Of a stretch of DNA of 64,000 nucleotides, positions 16,134 to 24,523 are shown one piece after another. The position numbers were made by a program, and so were the translations under genes. Source of the DNA: Umezawaea sp049997955 (lineage in GTDB: Bacteria; Actinomycetota; Actinomycetes; Mycobacteriales; Pseudonocardiaceae); contig JAEBDY010000003.1 of NCBI GenBank assembly GCA_049997955.1, positions 496,001 to 560,000 of the forward strand, in the 5' to 3' direction. A model generated the notes under the pieces. The model ran no database searches. It saw only the letters and a program-made list of their open reading frames with translations, and was not told the origin of the DNA. Position 1 is the first letter of the stretch; each line of letters opens with the position of its first letter.

Positions 16134-18653
16134 TTACAGGGCCCCGACTTCCGTGATGCGGATCGACGCGGTCCCGGTCTCGTCGGACTCCTCCAGGTCG
16201 ACCTCGGCGGAAATGCCCCAGTCGTGGTCCCCGGCGGGGTCGTCGAAGATCTGACGCACGTCCCAGCGCCCCGGTTCCTCGGTGATGATCAGCAGTGCCG
16301 GGCCGCGGGCGTCGGAGCCGATGCCGATGGAGTCGAACGCCTCGAAGTAGGGCTCGATCGCGTCCTCCCAGGCGTCCTGGTCCCAGCCGGAGTCGCCGTC
16401 GAGCAGGCCGAGCTCGTAGTAGTTGCGGCGCGCGGCCAGTTCGACCCGGCGGAACAGCGCGTTGCGCACCAGGACCCGGAACGCGCGCACGTTGCGCGTG
16501 ACGGCGGGCGGCCGGTCGTCGATCCGCACCTCGGGCTTGGTCTCGCCGAGCGGGTTGCTCAGCTTCTCCCACTCCTCCAGCAGGCTGGAGTCGACCTGGC
16601 GCACGAGTTCGCCGAGCCACTCGATGAGGTCGTTGAGCTCCTCGGTCTTGGCTTCCTCCGGCACGGTGTGGCGCAGCGCCTTGTACGCGTCGGCCAGGTA
16701 CCGCAGCACGATGCCCTCCGACCGCGCCAGCTGGTAGAAGCTGACGTACTCGGTGAACGTCATGGCCCGCTCATACATGTCGCGGACCACGGACTTCGGC
16801 GACAGGTGGTGGTCGGCGACCCACGGGTGGCCGTTGCGGTACGTCGTGAAAGCGCCTTCCAGCAGCTCTTCCAACGGCTTCGGGTACGTGACCTGGTCGA
16901 GCAGCTCCATCCGTTGGTCGTACTCGATGCCGTCGGCCTTCATCGCCGCCACGGCCTCGCCGCGCGCCTTGAACTGCTGCGCGGACAGGATCTGGCGCGG
17001 GTCGTCCAACGTGGACTCGATGATGGACAGCGCGTCCAGCGGGTAGCTCGGCTCCTCGCGGTTCAGCAGCTCGATCGCGGCCAGGGCGAACGGCGACAGC
17101 GCCTGGTTCAGCGCGAAGTTGTCCTGGAGGTCGACGGTGAGCTGGTAGCGGCGGCCCTCGGCGTCGGGCTCGGCCAGCTTTTCCACCACGCCGGACTGGA
17201 GCAGCCCGCGGAAGATGGAGATCGCGCGCAGGATGTGCTTGAGCTGCGCCTTGCGCGATTCGTGGTTGTCCTCCAGCAGGTGCCGCATCGCCCCGAAGAA
17301 GTTGGACCCGGTCGCGTCTCCGCGCCTGTTCAGCACGTTGAGGATCATCGCGTGGCTGACCGAGAAGGTCGACGTCAGCTGCTCCGGCTCCGCCGCGACG
17401 AGCCGGTCGAACGTCTTGTCGCTCCACGACACGAAACCCTCGGGAGCCTTGGTGCGCACGACGCGCTTGAGCTTCTTCGGGTCGTCGCCCGCCTTCGCGA
17501 CGCGCTTGGCGTTCTCCACCTCATGGTCGGGCGCCTGCACGACCACGGTCCCCACCGTGTCGTAGCCCGCGCGGCCGGCGCGACCGGCGATCTGGTGGAA
17601 CTCGCGCGCCTTGAGGATGCGGGTGCGGGTGCCGTCGTACTTGCTCAGCGCGGTGAACAGCACCGTGCGGATCGGCACGTTGATGCCGACGCCGAGGGTG
17701 TCCGTGCCGCAGATGACCTTCAGCAGACCGGCCTGCGCCAGCTGCTCCACGAGCCTGCGGTACTTCGGCAGCATGCCCGCGTGGTGCACGCCGATGCCGT
17801 GCCGCACGATCCGCGACAGCGTCTTGCCGAACCCGGAGGTGAACCGGAAGCCGCCGATCATCGCGGCGATGGCGTCCTTCTCGGCGCGCGTGCACACGTT
17901 CACGCTCATCAGCGCCTGCGCGCGCTCCAGCGCCGAGGCCTGGGTGAAGTGCACGACGTAGATCGGGGCTTCCCGGCCGTGCAGCAGCTCCTCGATCGTC
18001 TCGTGCAGCGGCGTCGTCACGTACTGGAAGTTCAGCGGGACGGGCCGGTCCACCGACCGCACGACCGCCGTCGGCCGCTCGGTGCGCCGGGACAGGTCCT
18101 TCTCGAAGAACGCGACGTCGCCGAGCGTCGCGGACATCAGCAGGAACTGCGCCTTCGGCAGCTCGATCAGCGGCACCTGCCACGCCCAGCCGCGCTCGGG
18201 CTCGGAGTAGAAGTGGAACTCGTCCATGACGACCTGGCCGACCTCGGCCTCCGCGCCGTCGCGCAGGGCGATGTTCGCCAGGATCTCGGCCGTGCAGCAG
18301 ATGATCGGCGCGGTGTCGTTGACGCTCGCGTCACCGGTCAGCATGCCGACGTTCGCCGGGCCGAAGGTGTCGCACAGCGCGAAGAACTTCTCCGACACCA
18401 GCGCCTTGATGGGCGCGGTGTAGAAGGTCCTCTTGCCCTCGGCCAGTGCCGCGAAGTGCGCCCCGATGGCGACCAGGCTCTTGCCGGACCCGGTGGGGGT
18501 GCTCAGGATGACGTTCGAGCCGGAGACCAGCTCGATCAGCGCCTCCTGCTGCGCCGGGTAGAGCTGGAGCCCGCGCTCCGCCGCCCAGGAGGCGAACGTG
18601 TCGAAGAGCAGGTCTGGGTCGGGGGTGGCCGGAAGCCGATCGGTGAGAGTCAT
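16134..18653 (-). CDS. Ski2-like DEAD/DEAH RNA helicase with DUF3516
   Basis: 839-residue ATP-dependent helicase. Walker A TPTGSGKS (~residues 48-55), a DExH box written DEFH, SAT motif, and QIAGRAGRAG motif VI define a superfamily 2 core of about 480 residues. The C-terminal half is the DUF3516 region of actinobacterial helicases, ending SIRITEVGAL. ATG at 18653 is used; an in-frame ATG five codons upstream (18668) is equally possible, and neither has a good ribosome site. It probably unwinds structured RNA during processing or decay. It is divergent from the STAND NTPase gene with 76 bases between starts. Confidence 0.9.
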   Translation of the reverse strand: MTLTDRLPATPDPDLLFDTFASWAAERGLQLYPAQQEALIELVSGSNVILSTPTGSGKSLVAIGAHFAALAEGKRTFYTAPIKALVSEKFFALCDTFGPANVGMLTGDASVNDTAPIICCTAEILANIALRDGAEAEVGQVVMDEFHFYSEPERGWAWQVPLIELPKAQFLLMSATLGDVAFFEKDLSRRTERPTAVVRSVDRPVPLNFQYVTTPLHETIEELLHGREAPIYVVHFTQASALERAQALMSVNVCTRAEKDAIAAMIGGFRFTSGFGKTLSRIVRHGIGVHHAGMLPKYRRLVEQLAQAGLLKVICGTDTLGVGINVPIRTVLFTALSKYDGTRTRILKAREFHQIAGRAGRAGYDTVGTVVVQAPDHEVENAKRVAKAGDDPKKLKRVVRTKAPEGFVSWSDKTFDRLVAAEPEQLTSTFSVSHAMILNVLNRRGDATGSNFFGAMRHLLEDNHESRKAQLKHILRAISIFRGLLQSGVVEKLAEPDAEGRRYQLTVDLQDNFALNQALSPFALAAIELLNREEPSYPLDALSIIESTLDDPRQILSAQQFKARGEAVAAMKADGIEYDQRMELLDQVTYPKPLEELLEGAFTTYRNGHPWVADHHLSPKSVVRDMYERAMTFTEYVSFYQLARSEGIVLRYLADAYKALRHTVPEEAKTEELNDLIEWLGELVRQVDSSLLEEWEKLSNPLGETKPEVRIDDRPPAVTRNVRAFRVLVRNALFRRVELAARRNYYELGLLDGDSGWDQDAWEDAIEPYFEAFDSIGIGSDARGPALLIITEEPGRWDVRQIFDDPAGDHDWGISAEVDLEESDETGTASIRITEVGAL

Positions 18654-18729
18654 CGCAGGTCGGATCATAGGTGAGAGCGGTGAGCCCGGTGGCGGCCACC
18701 GCCGCGGCGACCGTGTGGGACTCTCGGGT

Positions 18730-20466
18730 GTGACCGATCGCCACCTGGACGACCTGCGTCGGACGGCACGAGCGGCCCTGCCCGACCCGCGCGGGTCGAC
18801 CGGCGCGGAGCCGGGGGCGGACCTCGCCGACCTGGTCCGCGCCGAACACGGGCTGGCGCTGCTGGGAGAACCCGGTTCCGGCAGGACGACCCGCCTGCAC
18901 CGCCTCGCCGCGGAGCTGCTGGCCGACGACGGAGGACCGGTCCCGATCGTGCTGTCCCTGTCCACCGGCAGCTGGCGGGTCGAGCCGCACCGGCTCAGCG
19001 CACTGCGCTGGGCGAGCGCGCAGGACGTCGTCCCCGACGACGACTGGGACACCGAGGCCCTCGAACGCGCGCAGCGGCTCAGCGTGGCCAAGCTGGAACA
19101 GGTGGACCACGCCGTGGGCACCGCGGTCGAGTGGCTGTCCACGGAGATCGGCAGGCTCTACCGGGCGTCGCCCCGGCGGGTCGCCGAGTGGCTGCGCGCG
19201 ACGCCCAGCCCGCTGGTGCTGCTGCTCGACGGGCTGGACGAGATCCGGCACGCCGACGACCGCCGCCGGTGCGTGGAGGTGCTGACCCTGCTGAAGACCA
19301 GGCTCACCACCGCGATCGTCGTGTGCGCCGGGCCCGAGGACCACGTCGAGCTGCGGAAGTTCGGGCAGGCCGTGGAGATCCCGCCGTTGAGCGCCGCGAC
19401 CGTCGACGCCCGCCTGTCGGCGGCCGGGCTGACGTGGCTGCGCGAGGCGTGCGCGCGGAACGACGACCTGCTCGCGCTGCTGGACACCGAGCTGGCGCTG
19501 GCGCTCGCGGTGGCCGGCTACCAGGGGAGGGACGTCGCCGACGACGAGCCGGAACGGCTGCTGGCGGGCGGCCTCGACCACCTGTGGGCGCTGCGCCTGC
19601 CGCCGCGCGCGGAGTCCCTGCGCGGCCTGGCCCGGCTGATGGACCGCGGCGACCGGGACGTGTTCGCCGTCGAGGCCCTCACCCTCGCCTGGGTCCGCGC
19701 CGCCGGTCTGCGGCCCGCCCGGTCATCGGCCCCGTGGGTCTACGCCGTGCTGGCGCTGGCCGCGGCCGCCGGCCTGGTCGCGTTCACCGCGCGGGCCACC
19801 GGCACCGGCTTCGCCCTGCTGTGCGCGGCGGTGCTCGCCTGCTCGGCGGGCGCGCAGGCGTACACGGCCCGCAACGCCACCGACCGCCGCCCGTCCAGGC
19901 TGGACCAGGGCGACTTCGTGGCCGTCCGCTGGACCGTCGACTGGCGGGCCGGGGCCACCGCGCTGCTCACGTGCGCGTTGACCGGCCTGGTCCTGGGCGC
20001 GTCCGTCGGCATGTTCGGCGGCGCCGCGGGCCTCGCGCTCGGCCTGCTGCCCGGCGCCGCAGCAGGCGTGGCGCTCGGCGTCCTGGCCCTGCCGAGCCGC
20101 GCCACCGCCGCCCGCTCCCGCCCGACCGCGTCCCGCTGGACCCTCGCCGTCCGCGTCGCCACGGGCCTGCTCGGCCTCGCCGCGAGCCTGGCCCTCGCGT
20201 TCGCCGTGCTCACCCTCGTCGACAGCGGCCTCACCGCGTACATCCACCACCTGATGCTCTCCGCCACGGCGGGCGTGTGGCTCGCGGCGTTCGCCGTGTC
20301 CCTGCACGGCTGGTGGAGCCACCGCGTCGCCGTGCGGACCGTGACGCGCGCGGGCGTGCTGCCCGTCGACCTGGCCGGGTTCGTCGCCGACGGCGTGCTG
20401 CGCAAGGGCCCGGACGGCTACGCGTTCGACCACCACACCCTGCGCGGCCACCTCGCGCGGGACTAG
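18730..20466 (+). CDS. Membrane STAND/NACHT-type P-loop NTPase
   Basis: 578-residue protein. A P-loop NTPase domain occupies residues ~1-330, with Walker A GEPGSGRTT (~46-54) and Walker B VLLLDGLDEI (Asp-rich, NACHT style). A membrane domain of about six helices follows (~335-540), and the tail FDHHTLRGHLARD matches the helical end of actinobacterial NACHT-membrane proteins. GTG at 18730 is the best start; the ribosome site is weak. Such proteins are thought to be signalling or defence ATPases, but no effector domain is visible here. It is divergent from the helicase; the next gene starts 175 bases later. Confidence 0.7.
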   Translation: MTDRHLDDLRRTARAALPDPRGSTGAEPGADLADLVRAEHGLALLGEPGSGRTTRLHRLAAELLADDGGPVPIVLSLSTGSWRVEPHRLSALRWASAQDVVPDDDWDTEALERAQRLSVAKLEQVDHAVGTAVEWLSTEIGRLYRASPRRVAEWLRATPSPLVLLLDGLDEIRHADDRRRCVEVLTLLKTRLTTAIVVCAGPEDHVELRKFGQAVEIPPLSAATVDARLSAAGLTWLREACARNDDLLALLDTELALALAVAGYQGRDVADDEPERLLAGGLDHLWALRLPPRAESLRGLARLMDRGDRDVFAVEALTLAWVRAAGLRPARSSAPWVYAVLALAAAAGLVAFTARATGTGFALLCAAVLACSAGAQAYTARNATDRRPSRLDQGDFVAVRWTVDWRAGATALLTCALTGLVLGASVGMFGGAAGLALGLLPGAAAGVALGVLALPSRATAARSRPTASRWTLAVRVATGLLGLAASLALAFAVLTLVDSGLTAYIHHLMLSATAGVWLAAFAVSLHGWWSHRVAVRTVTRAGVLPVDLAGFVADGVLRKGPDGYAFDHHTLRGHLARD

Positions 20467-20641
20467 TTCCGGGACATCGCCACCCGCTACGCCGAGCGAA
20501 CCGCCCACCACCAGCCGGAAATCGCCATCGCCTGGATCGTCCTCCGGCCCCGATGTCCTTGCAGGACACCCCGTAGCGGCTCCGCGCACACCGCCCTCCG
20601 ATCCATGGTCCGCGGATCGCCACCCAGTCATACTCCGACCC

Positions 20642-20944
20642 ATGAGCGGAACACCCTTATCCAACCGAAGCTCGAAGATCGAAGAGGTCGGCAAGCAGAC
20701 GACGCCGCGGAAGCCAGCGGTGGCGGGCGGCAAGGCGACCACGGACGTCCAGCCACCGCTCGCGAGCGGGGTGGCCGAACGGATCGCCGCGGGCATCGCC
20801 GCCGACCTCGCCGAGGCGGCGAAGGCCGACCCGGAGCAGTGGGCGCGGATCAGCGAGCAGGAGCTGCTGGTCTGGATCGCCGAGGACACCAAGGCGGCGC
20901 TCGCCGAGCTCGCCGCTGGCGGGTTGACGGAGGACGGCCGATGA
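20642..20944 (+). CDS. Small hypothetical protein, first of an unknown pair
   Basis: 100-residue protein without a recognised domain. A polar, Lys/Ser/Thr-rich N-terminal ~40 residues precede an Ala/Glu-rich helical part (VAERIAAGIAADLAEAAK, LLVWIAEDTKAALAELAAGGL). It ends in the ATGA overlap with the next gene, so the two are coupled. It may be a partner or antitoxin-like cap of that protein; this is speculation from layout only. Confidence 0.6.
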   Translation: MSGTPLSNRSSKIEEVGKQTTPRKPAVAGGKATTDVQPPLASGVAERIAAGIAADLAEAAKADPEQWARISEQELLVWIAEDTKAALAELAAGGLTEDGR

Positions 20945-21657
20945 CCTCGATGGTGTTTCCCCTGCGCGCGCAGTTCGGGCGCATCGTGCGCCGGTCGGTC
21001 CGGCGGTCCTTCGCGACCGCGGTACCCGTCGTCCCGCGGGGGCAGGCCTGGCACCAGTGGGCGCAGCACCAGCAGTGGGCGGACTTCCTGAACCAGGACG
21101 TGGCCCCGCAGGTCCTGGCCGAGATCGCGGCGCCGACGTGGCTGGCCTCCTGGTGGCCGCAGCTCGCCCAGGCGGGCGACGGCACCCCGACCGGGGCGCC
21201 GTCGGGTGGCTCGGGCAAGCCCGCCGCAGGCAGGTCGAAGCAGAAGTCGGTCGCGGACCTGCTGAACATGATGATCAACGAACCGGGGCGCTACCTGGTG
21301 CACCGCACCTTCAGCCAGGCCATCGGCGAGCTGCGGGAGGACGCCGTGATCGACGCCAGCTACCCCGCGGGCACCCTCGACCCCAACGCCCCGCCCGGCA
21401 TCTACGTCATCCCCGGCCTCGTCGGCGTCCAGTACGGCAAGTGGTGCGTGATCTTCGAGAAGGGCAAGGCGGCCCACCACTTCGCCTCGGTCGCGGTGAC
21501 CGCGGGCGTCGAGCCCGTGAACAAGGAGGAGATGGTCTGCATCCGCGACATCCCGACCTCCGACGCGTACGGCTGGTGCACGGTCGAGGACGTGCTGGAG
21601 GCGAAGAAGCAGTACGACGCGCACAAGAAGGCGGCGGGCCTCTCGAGGAAGGAGTGA
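20941..21657 (+). CDS. Hypothetical protein, second of an unknown pair
   Basis: 238-residue protein of unknown function. The N-terminal ~95 residues are basic then Trp/Gln-rich (QAWHQWAQHQQWADFL, TWLASWWPQL), followed by a Gly/Ser linker and a compact C-terminal domain of ~140 residues (DLLNMMINEPGRYLVHRTF, YPAGTLDPNAPPGIYVIPGL, KWCVIFEKGKAAHHFASVAV). No membrane segment or catalytic motif is evident. It starts by ATGA overlap with the preceding small gene, and a strong hairpin follows 43 bases after its stop. Confidence 0.65.
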   Translation: MTSMVFPLRAQFGRIVRRSVRRSFATAVPVVPRGQAWHQWAQHQQWADFLNQDVAPQVLAEIAAPTWLASWWPQLAQAGDGTPTGAPSGGSGKPAAGRSKQKSVADLLNMMINEPGRYLVHRTFSQAIGELREDAVIDASYPAGTLDPNAPPGIYVIPGLVGVQYGKWCVIFEKGKAAHHFASVAVTAGVEPVNKEEMVCIRDIPTSDAYGWCTVEDVLEAKKQYDAHKKAAGLSRKE

Positions 21658-21699
21658 CCCGAACCAGGGCGCGGTCCTGAACCGCGAAAGCGCCCCCGA

Positions 21700-21733
21700 C
21701 TCCGGTGTGATCACCACGGTGACCACACCGGAG
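21700..21733. terminator. Hairpin terminator after the unknown pair
   Basis: CTCCGGTGTGATCACC (21700-21715) pairs with GGTGACCACACCGGAG (21718-21733), 16 bp with one A-C mismatch. It lies between the unknown pair and the convergent transporter operon. The remaining bases to 21972 contain nothing else clear apart from a 19-base sequence at 21958 that partly repeats one at 20558. Confidence 0.7.
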
Positions 21734-21972
21734 CCCTGAGCGGACCCGCCACCTCCGCCTCGGCGGCCGGGGCCTCGGGCCACCTTCTCCGGTTGCGCCG
21801 AGGGCCCGGTGGGTGGCGCAGGCCCGCGCGGCGGGTCGCGAGTGGCCGCACGCCGACTCCGAGCCGGAGTTGCGGCGTTTCCCCCTTGCCCACGCCCGAT
21901 CCGTCACCTCACCCCGACCGACCGTGGTTCACCCGTGGCAGATCCGCAGATCGACGGCTTGCAGGACACGCC

Positions 21973-23412
21973 CTAGTCGAGCCGGTAGCCGTAGGGCAGT
22001 TCGAGGCGGTGCGCCGCCAGGAGTTCCGTGTCGGCCAGGATCTCGCGGGTCGGGCCGTCCGCCACGACGACGCCCTCGTCGATCACGACGCTGCGGGTGC
22101 ACAGCTGGAGCGCGTACGGCAGGTCGTGGGTGACCATCAGCATCGTGCGGTCCAGCCCGAGCAGCACCTCGGCCAGTTCGCGGCGGGCCACCGGTTCGAG
22201 GTTGGCCGACGGCTCGTCGAGCACCAGGATCTCGGGGTCGCAGGCCAGCACGGTCGCCAGCGCGACGCGGCGGCGTTGGCCGCCGGACAGGTGCAGCGGC
22301 GAGCGGTCGGCGAAGTCCGCCATGCCCACCGCGTCCAGCGCCCTGGCCACCCGCTCGTCCAGCTCGGCGCCGCGCAGCCCGAAGTTCGCGGGCCCGAACG
22401 CCACGTCCTGGCGGGCGGTCGGCATGAACAGCTGGTCGTCCGGGTCCTGGAACACCACGCCGACGCGGCGGCGGATCTCCTTGAGGTTCGCCTTGTCCAC
22501 CGGCATCCCGGCCACCTCGATCCGGCCGGACCCGCCGCTGATCACGCCGTTGAGGTGCATGACGAACGTGGTCTTGCCCGCGCCGTTCGGCCCGAGCAGC
22601 GCGACCCGCTCACCGGGCTGGACGCGCAGGTTGACGCCGAACAGCGCCTGGTGGCCGTCCGGGTACGCGTACGCCAGGTGCTCGACCAGCAGCGCCGCCG
22701 TCCGCGGCTCGACCACGCGGACCGGTCGCGGACTGCTGGACCCGGTCATCTCCGGCATCGTGCCACTCCAACCGCGGGACACCATCGCCAGGTGCACGCG
22801 CTCGCCGCGCTCGTAGGAGCGGATGAACAGGCTGCCGATGCCGCGCGCGGTCGCGCCGACCTGCCAGAGGAACCGCGGGTCGTGGCCGCGGGAGATGCGG
22901 GCGATCCGCATCCGCTGGGCCTCGCCGACGATCACCTCGCCGTAGCGCAGCATCAGCGTGGCGATGGTGATCAGCACTGACGGCGTTCGCAGCCGCTGCA
23001 AACCCAGCAGCAGGTCGTGCGGGGCCGTGGTCGCGGCCAGCGTCAACGACACCAGCACGCCGAGCGTGCCCTTGGCGAGGATGTTCCACCCGGCCAGCGC
23101 GCCCTCGACGGACACCGCGACGCCGAGGAAGTCGACGCGCCTGCCGTGGCCGACGAGCGGCAGCAGGACCGCGAGGACGACGAACGGCAGTTCGATCAGG
23201 GCGCGCGAGGCGAACCAGCTCACCGGGACCCGCGCGACCCACCACACCGACGTGATCGCCAGGAGGTAGACGCCGAACGCCCAGAAGGCCTCGCGCGGCG
23301 TCGCCACCACGCACAGCACGGACACGAACGCGGCGACGATCTTCAGCTGCGGCGGCAGCCGGTGCACCGGCGAGTCGCCGGGCCGGTGCAGCACGCCGTG
23401 CCCGGCGCCCAC
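21973..23412 (-). CDS. Fused ECF transporter CbiQ-CbiO (transmembrane plus ATPase)
   Basis: 479-residue fusion of two ECF-transporter parts usually made as separate proteins. Residues 1-~221 are the CbiQ/EcfT transmembrane coupling subunit, with four to five helices and the coupling motifs ARISRG and SRGWSG. From ~222 begins a CbiO/EcfA ATPase: Walker A GPNGAGKTT, Q-loop FQDPDDQLF, signature LSGGQRRR, Walker B ILVLDEPSA and H-loop MVTHD. The junction reads GAG ATG ACC with no stop. GTG start at 23412 lies 3 bases after the PDGLE gene stop. It energises cobalt or nickel uptake through CbiM. Confidence 0.9.
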   Translation of the reverse strand: MGAGHGVLHRPGDSPVHRLPPQLKIVAAFVSVLCVVATPREAFWAFGVYLLAITSVWWVARVPVSWFASRALIELPFVVLAVLLPLVGHGRRVDFLGVAVSVEGALAGWNILAKGTLGVLVSLTLAATTAPHDLLLGLQRLRTPSVLITIATLMLRYGEVIVGEAQRMRIARISRGHDPRFLWQVGATARGIGSLFIRSYERGERVHLAMVSRGWSGTMPEMTGSSSPRPVRVVEPRTAALLVEHLAYAYPDGHQALFGVNLRVQPGERVALLGPNGAGKTTFVMHLNGVISGGSGRIEVAGMPVDKANLKEIRRRVGVVFQDPDDQLFMPTARQDVAFGPANFGLRGAELDERVARALDAVGMADFADRSPLHLSGGQRRRVALATVLACDPEILVLDEPSANLEPVARRELAEVLLGLDRTMLMVTHDLPYALQLCTRSVVIDEGVVVADGPTREILADTELLAAHRLELPYGYRLD

Positions 23413-23415
23413 GTG

Positions 23416-23715
23416 CTACTCGCCTTGCCGGGTGTTCCGCGGGGAACGCTTGCGCAGCAACCAGAACAGCCCGCCCGCGACCACGAGCGTGACGACCACG
23501 CCGAGGACGCCCGCGACCCCGGTGAACCGGTCGTCGCCGCCCACCGCGTAGTCGGCGAACAGCGAGCCGCTCATCGGGCTCTCCCGCGCGTGCTCCGCGA
23601 TGCCGTGGACCTCGGTCACGTGGTCCAGCCCGTCCGGGTTGGAGTTCGCGAAGTACGACACCACCCCGGCCAGCAGGAGCGAGACGACCGCGAACCCGAT
23701 GAAGAACCGCTTCAC
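23416..23715 (-). CDS. PDGLE-domain (CbiN-like) membrane protein
   Basis: 99-residue accessory subunit of a CbiMNQO-type metal ECF transporter. Two transmembrane segments (FFIGFAVVSLLLAGVVSYF and GVLGVVVTLVVAGGLFWLL) flank an exported loop containing the signature NPDGLD. GTG start at 23715 overlaps the CbiM stop in GTGA. Confidence 0.9.
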   Translation of the reverse strand: MKRFFIGFAVVSLLLAGVVSYFANSNPDGLDHVTEVHGIAEHARESPMSGSLFADYAVGGDDRFTGVAGVLGVVVTLVVAGGLFWLLRKRSPRNTRQGE

Positions 23716-24383
23716 GCCCTCAACTCCAACTTCTGCTCGGTCCCGCGCAGCAGGTACACCAGGTCCGGCCGCACCGCGGTCACGGCCGTCACCGTCGCCG
23801 CGGTGATCAGGCCCTCGCCGATGCCGATCAGCACGTGCACCCCGAGGATCGCGGCCGCCACCGTCCCGAACGACACACCGCCCTGGCCGCCGATCGCGTA
23901 CTCCAGCACGAACCCGGAGGAGGCGACCACCGTGTTCACCAGCGCCGACACGAACGCCACCGCGGCGAGCCCGCCCTTGCCCCGGCGGGCCAGGCGGCGC
24001 AGCGACACGGCGATCAGGTACCCGGTGGCGGTGCCGACCAGCGCCATGTTCGTGACGTTCGCGCCCAGCGCCGTCACGCCGCCGTCCGCGAACAGCAGGG
24101 ACTGCAGCACCAGCACGATCGTCACACACAGCGCCCCGACCCACGGCCCGACCAGGATCGCCGCCAGCGCGCCGCCCAGCAGGTGACCGCTCACACCGGG
24201 CAGCACGGGGAAGTTCAGCATCTGCGTGGCGAACACGAACGCCGCCACCAGGCCCGCCATGGGCGCGGTCCGGTCGTCCAGGTCGCCGCGCGCCTTCGTC
24301 AGCGCCACACCGACGCCGACGACCGCGACCGCGACGAACAGGAGCGAGGTCGGCGCGTTCAGCAGGCCGTCGCTCATGTGCAT
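23712..24383 (-). CDS. CbiM-type cobalt/nickel substrate-binding membrane subunit
   Basis: 223-residue substrate-specific subunit of a cobalt/nickel ECF transporter, about seven helices. The start is set at ATG 24383 (MHMSDG) rather than an upstream GTG at 24401: in CbiM/NikM proteins the N-terminal amine, Met1 and His2 bind the metal with a later His (here in GVSGHLLGG), so the chain must begin MH. It is the first gene of the cbiM-PDGLE-cbiQO operon; all joints overlap or nearly touch. Metal choice (Co or Ni) cannot be read from sequence alone. Confidence 0.9.
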   Translation of the reverse strand: MHMSDGLLNAPTSLLFVAVAVVGVGVALTKARGDLDDRTAPMAGLVAAFVFATQMLNFPVLPGVSGHLLGGALAAILVGPWVGALCVTIVLVLQSLLFADGGVTALGANVTNMALVGTATGYLIAVSLRRLARRGKGGLAAVAFVSALVNTVVASSGFVLEYAIGGQGGVSFGTVAAAILGVHVLIGIGEGLITAATVTAVTAVRPDLVYLLRGTEQKLELRA

Positions 24384-24430
24384 TGCGATGGTTTCGGTCA
24401 CGCGGGCCACCGTAGTTGCCACACACCCGT

Positions 24431-24440
24431 TATGGCCATA
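24431..24440. promoter_or_regulatory. TATGGCCATA palindrome upstream of cbiM
   Basis: A 10-base perfect palindrome lies 48-57 bases upstream of the cbiM start, inside a 140-base intergenic region. It is a candidate operator for a metal-responsive repressor; it is not a clear match to the published Nur or NikR boxes. No cobalamin-riboswitch core is recognised here. Confidence 0.3.
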
Positions 24441-24523
24441 CCAGTGCAACAACCGGTGCCGGACGTTCACCACACCGCGCGGGCCGAACCGTTTGGCCTG
24501 GTAGGCGTACGCGGAACGCCGAC

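Noticed and set aside
13944..18674. A plus-strand open frame of 1576 codons across the AfsR-like and helicase genes
   Set aside because: Composition is Arg/Pro/Gln-rich with no motif; the minus strand has clear conserved domains over the same bases.
18654..19142. N-terminal extension of the helicase frame to 19142
   Set aside because: The extra residues lie antisense to the NTPase gene and are Ser/Arg-rich; the helicase family starts near MTLTDR.
20464..20535. Possible readthrough extension of the NTPase past TAG (FRDIATRYAERTAHHQ)
   Set aside because: The frame continues in plausible helical sequence, but the family normally ends near LRGHLAR and there is no evidence for readthrough.
24384..24523. 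Cobalamin riboswitch before cbiM
   Set aside because: No B12-box-like GCCACTG core or surrounding stems could be found by eye.
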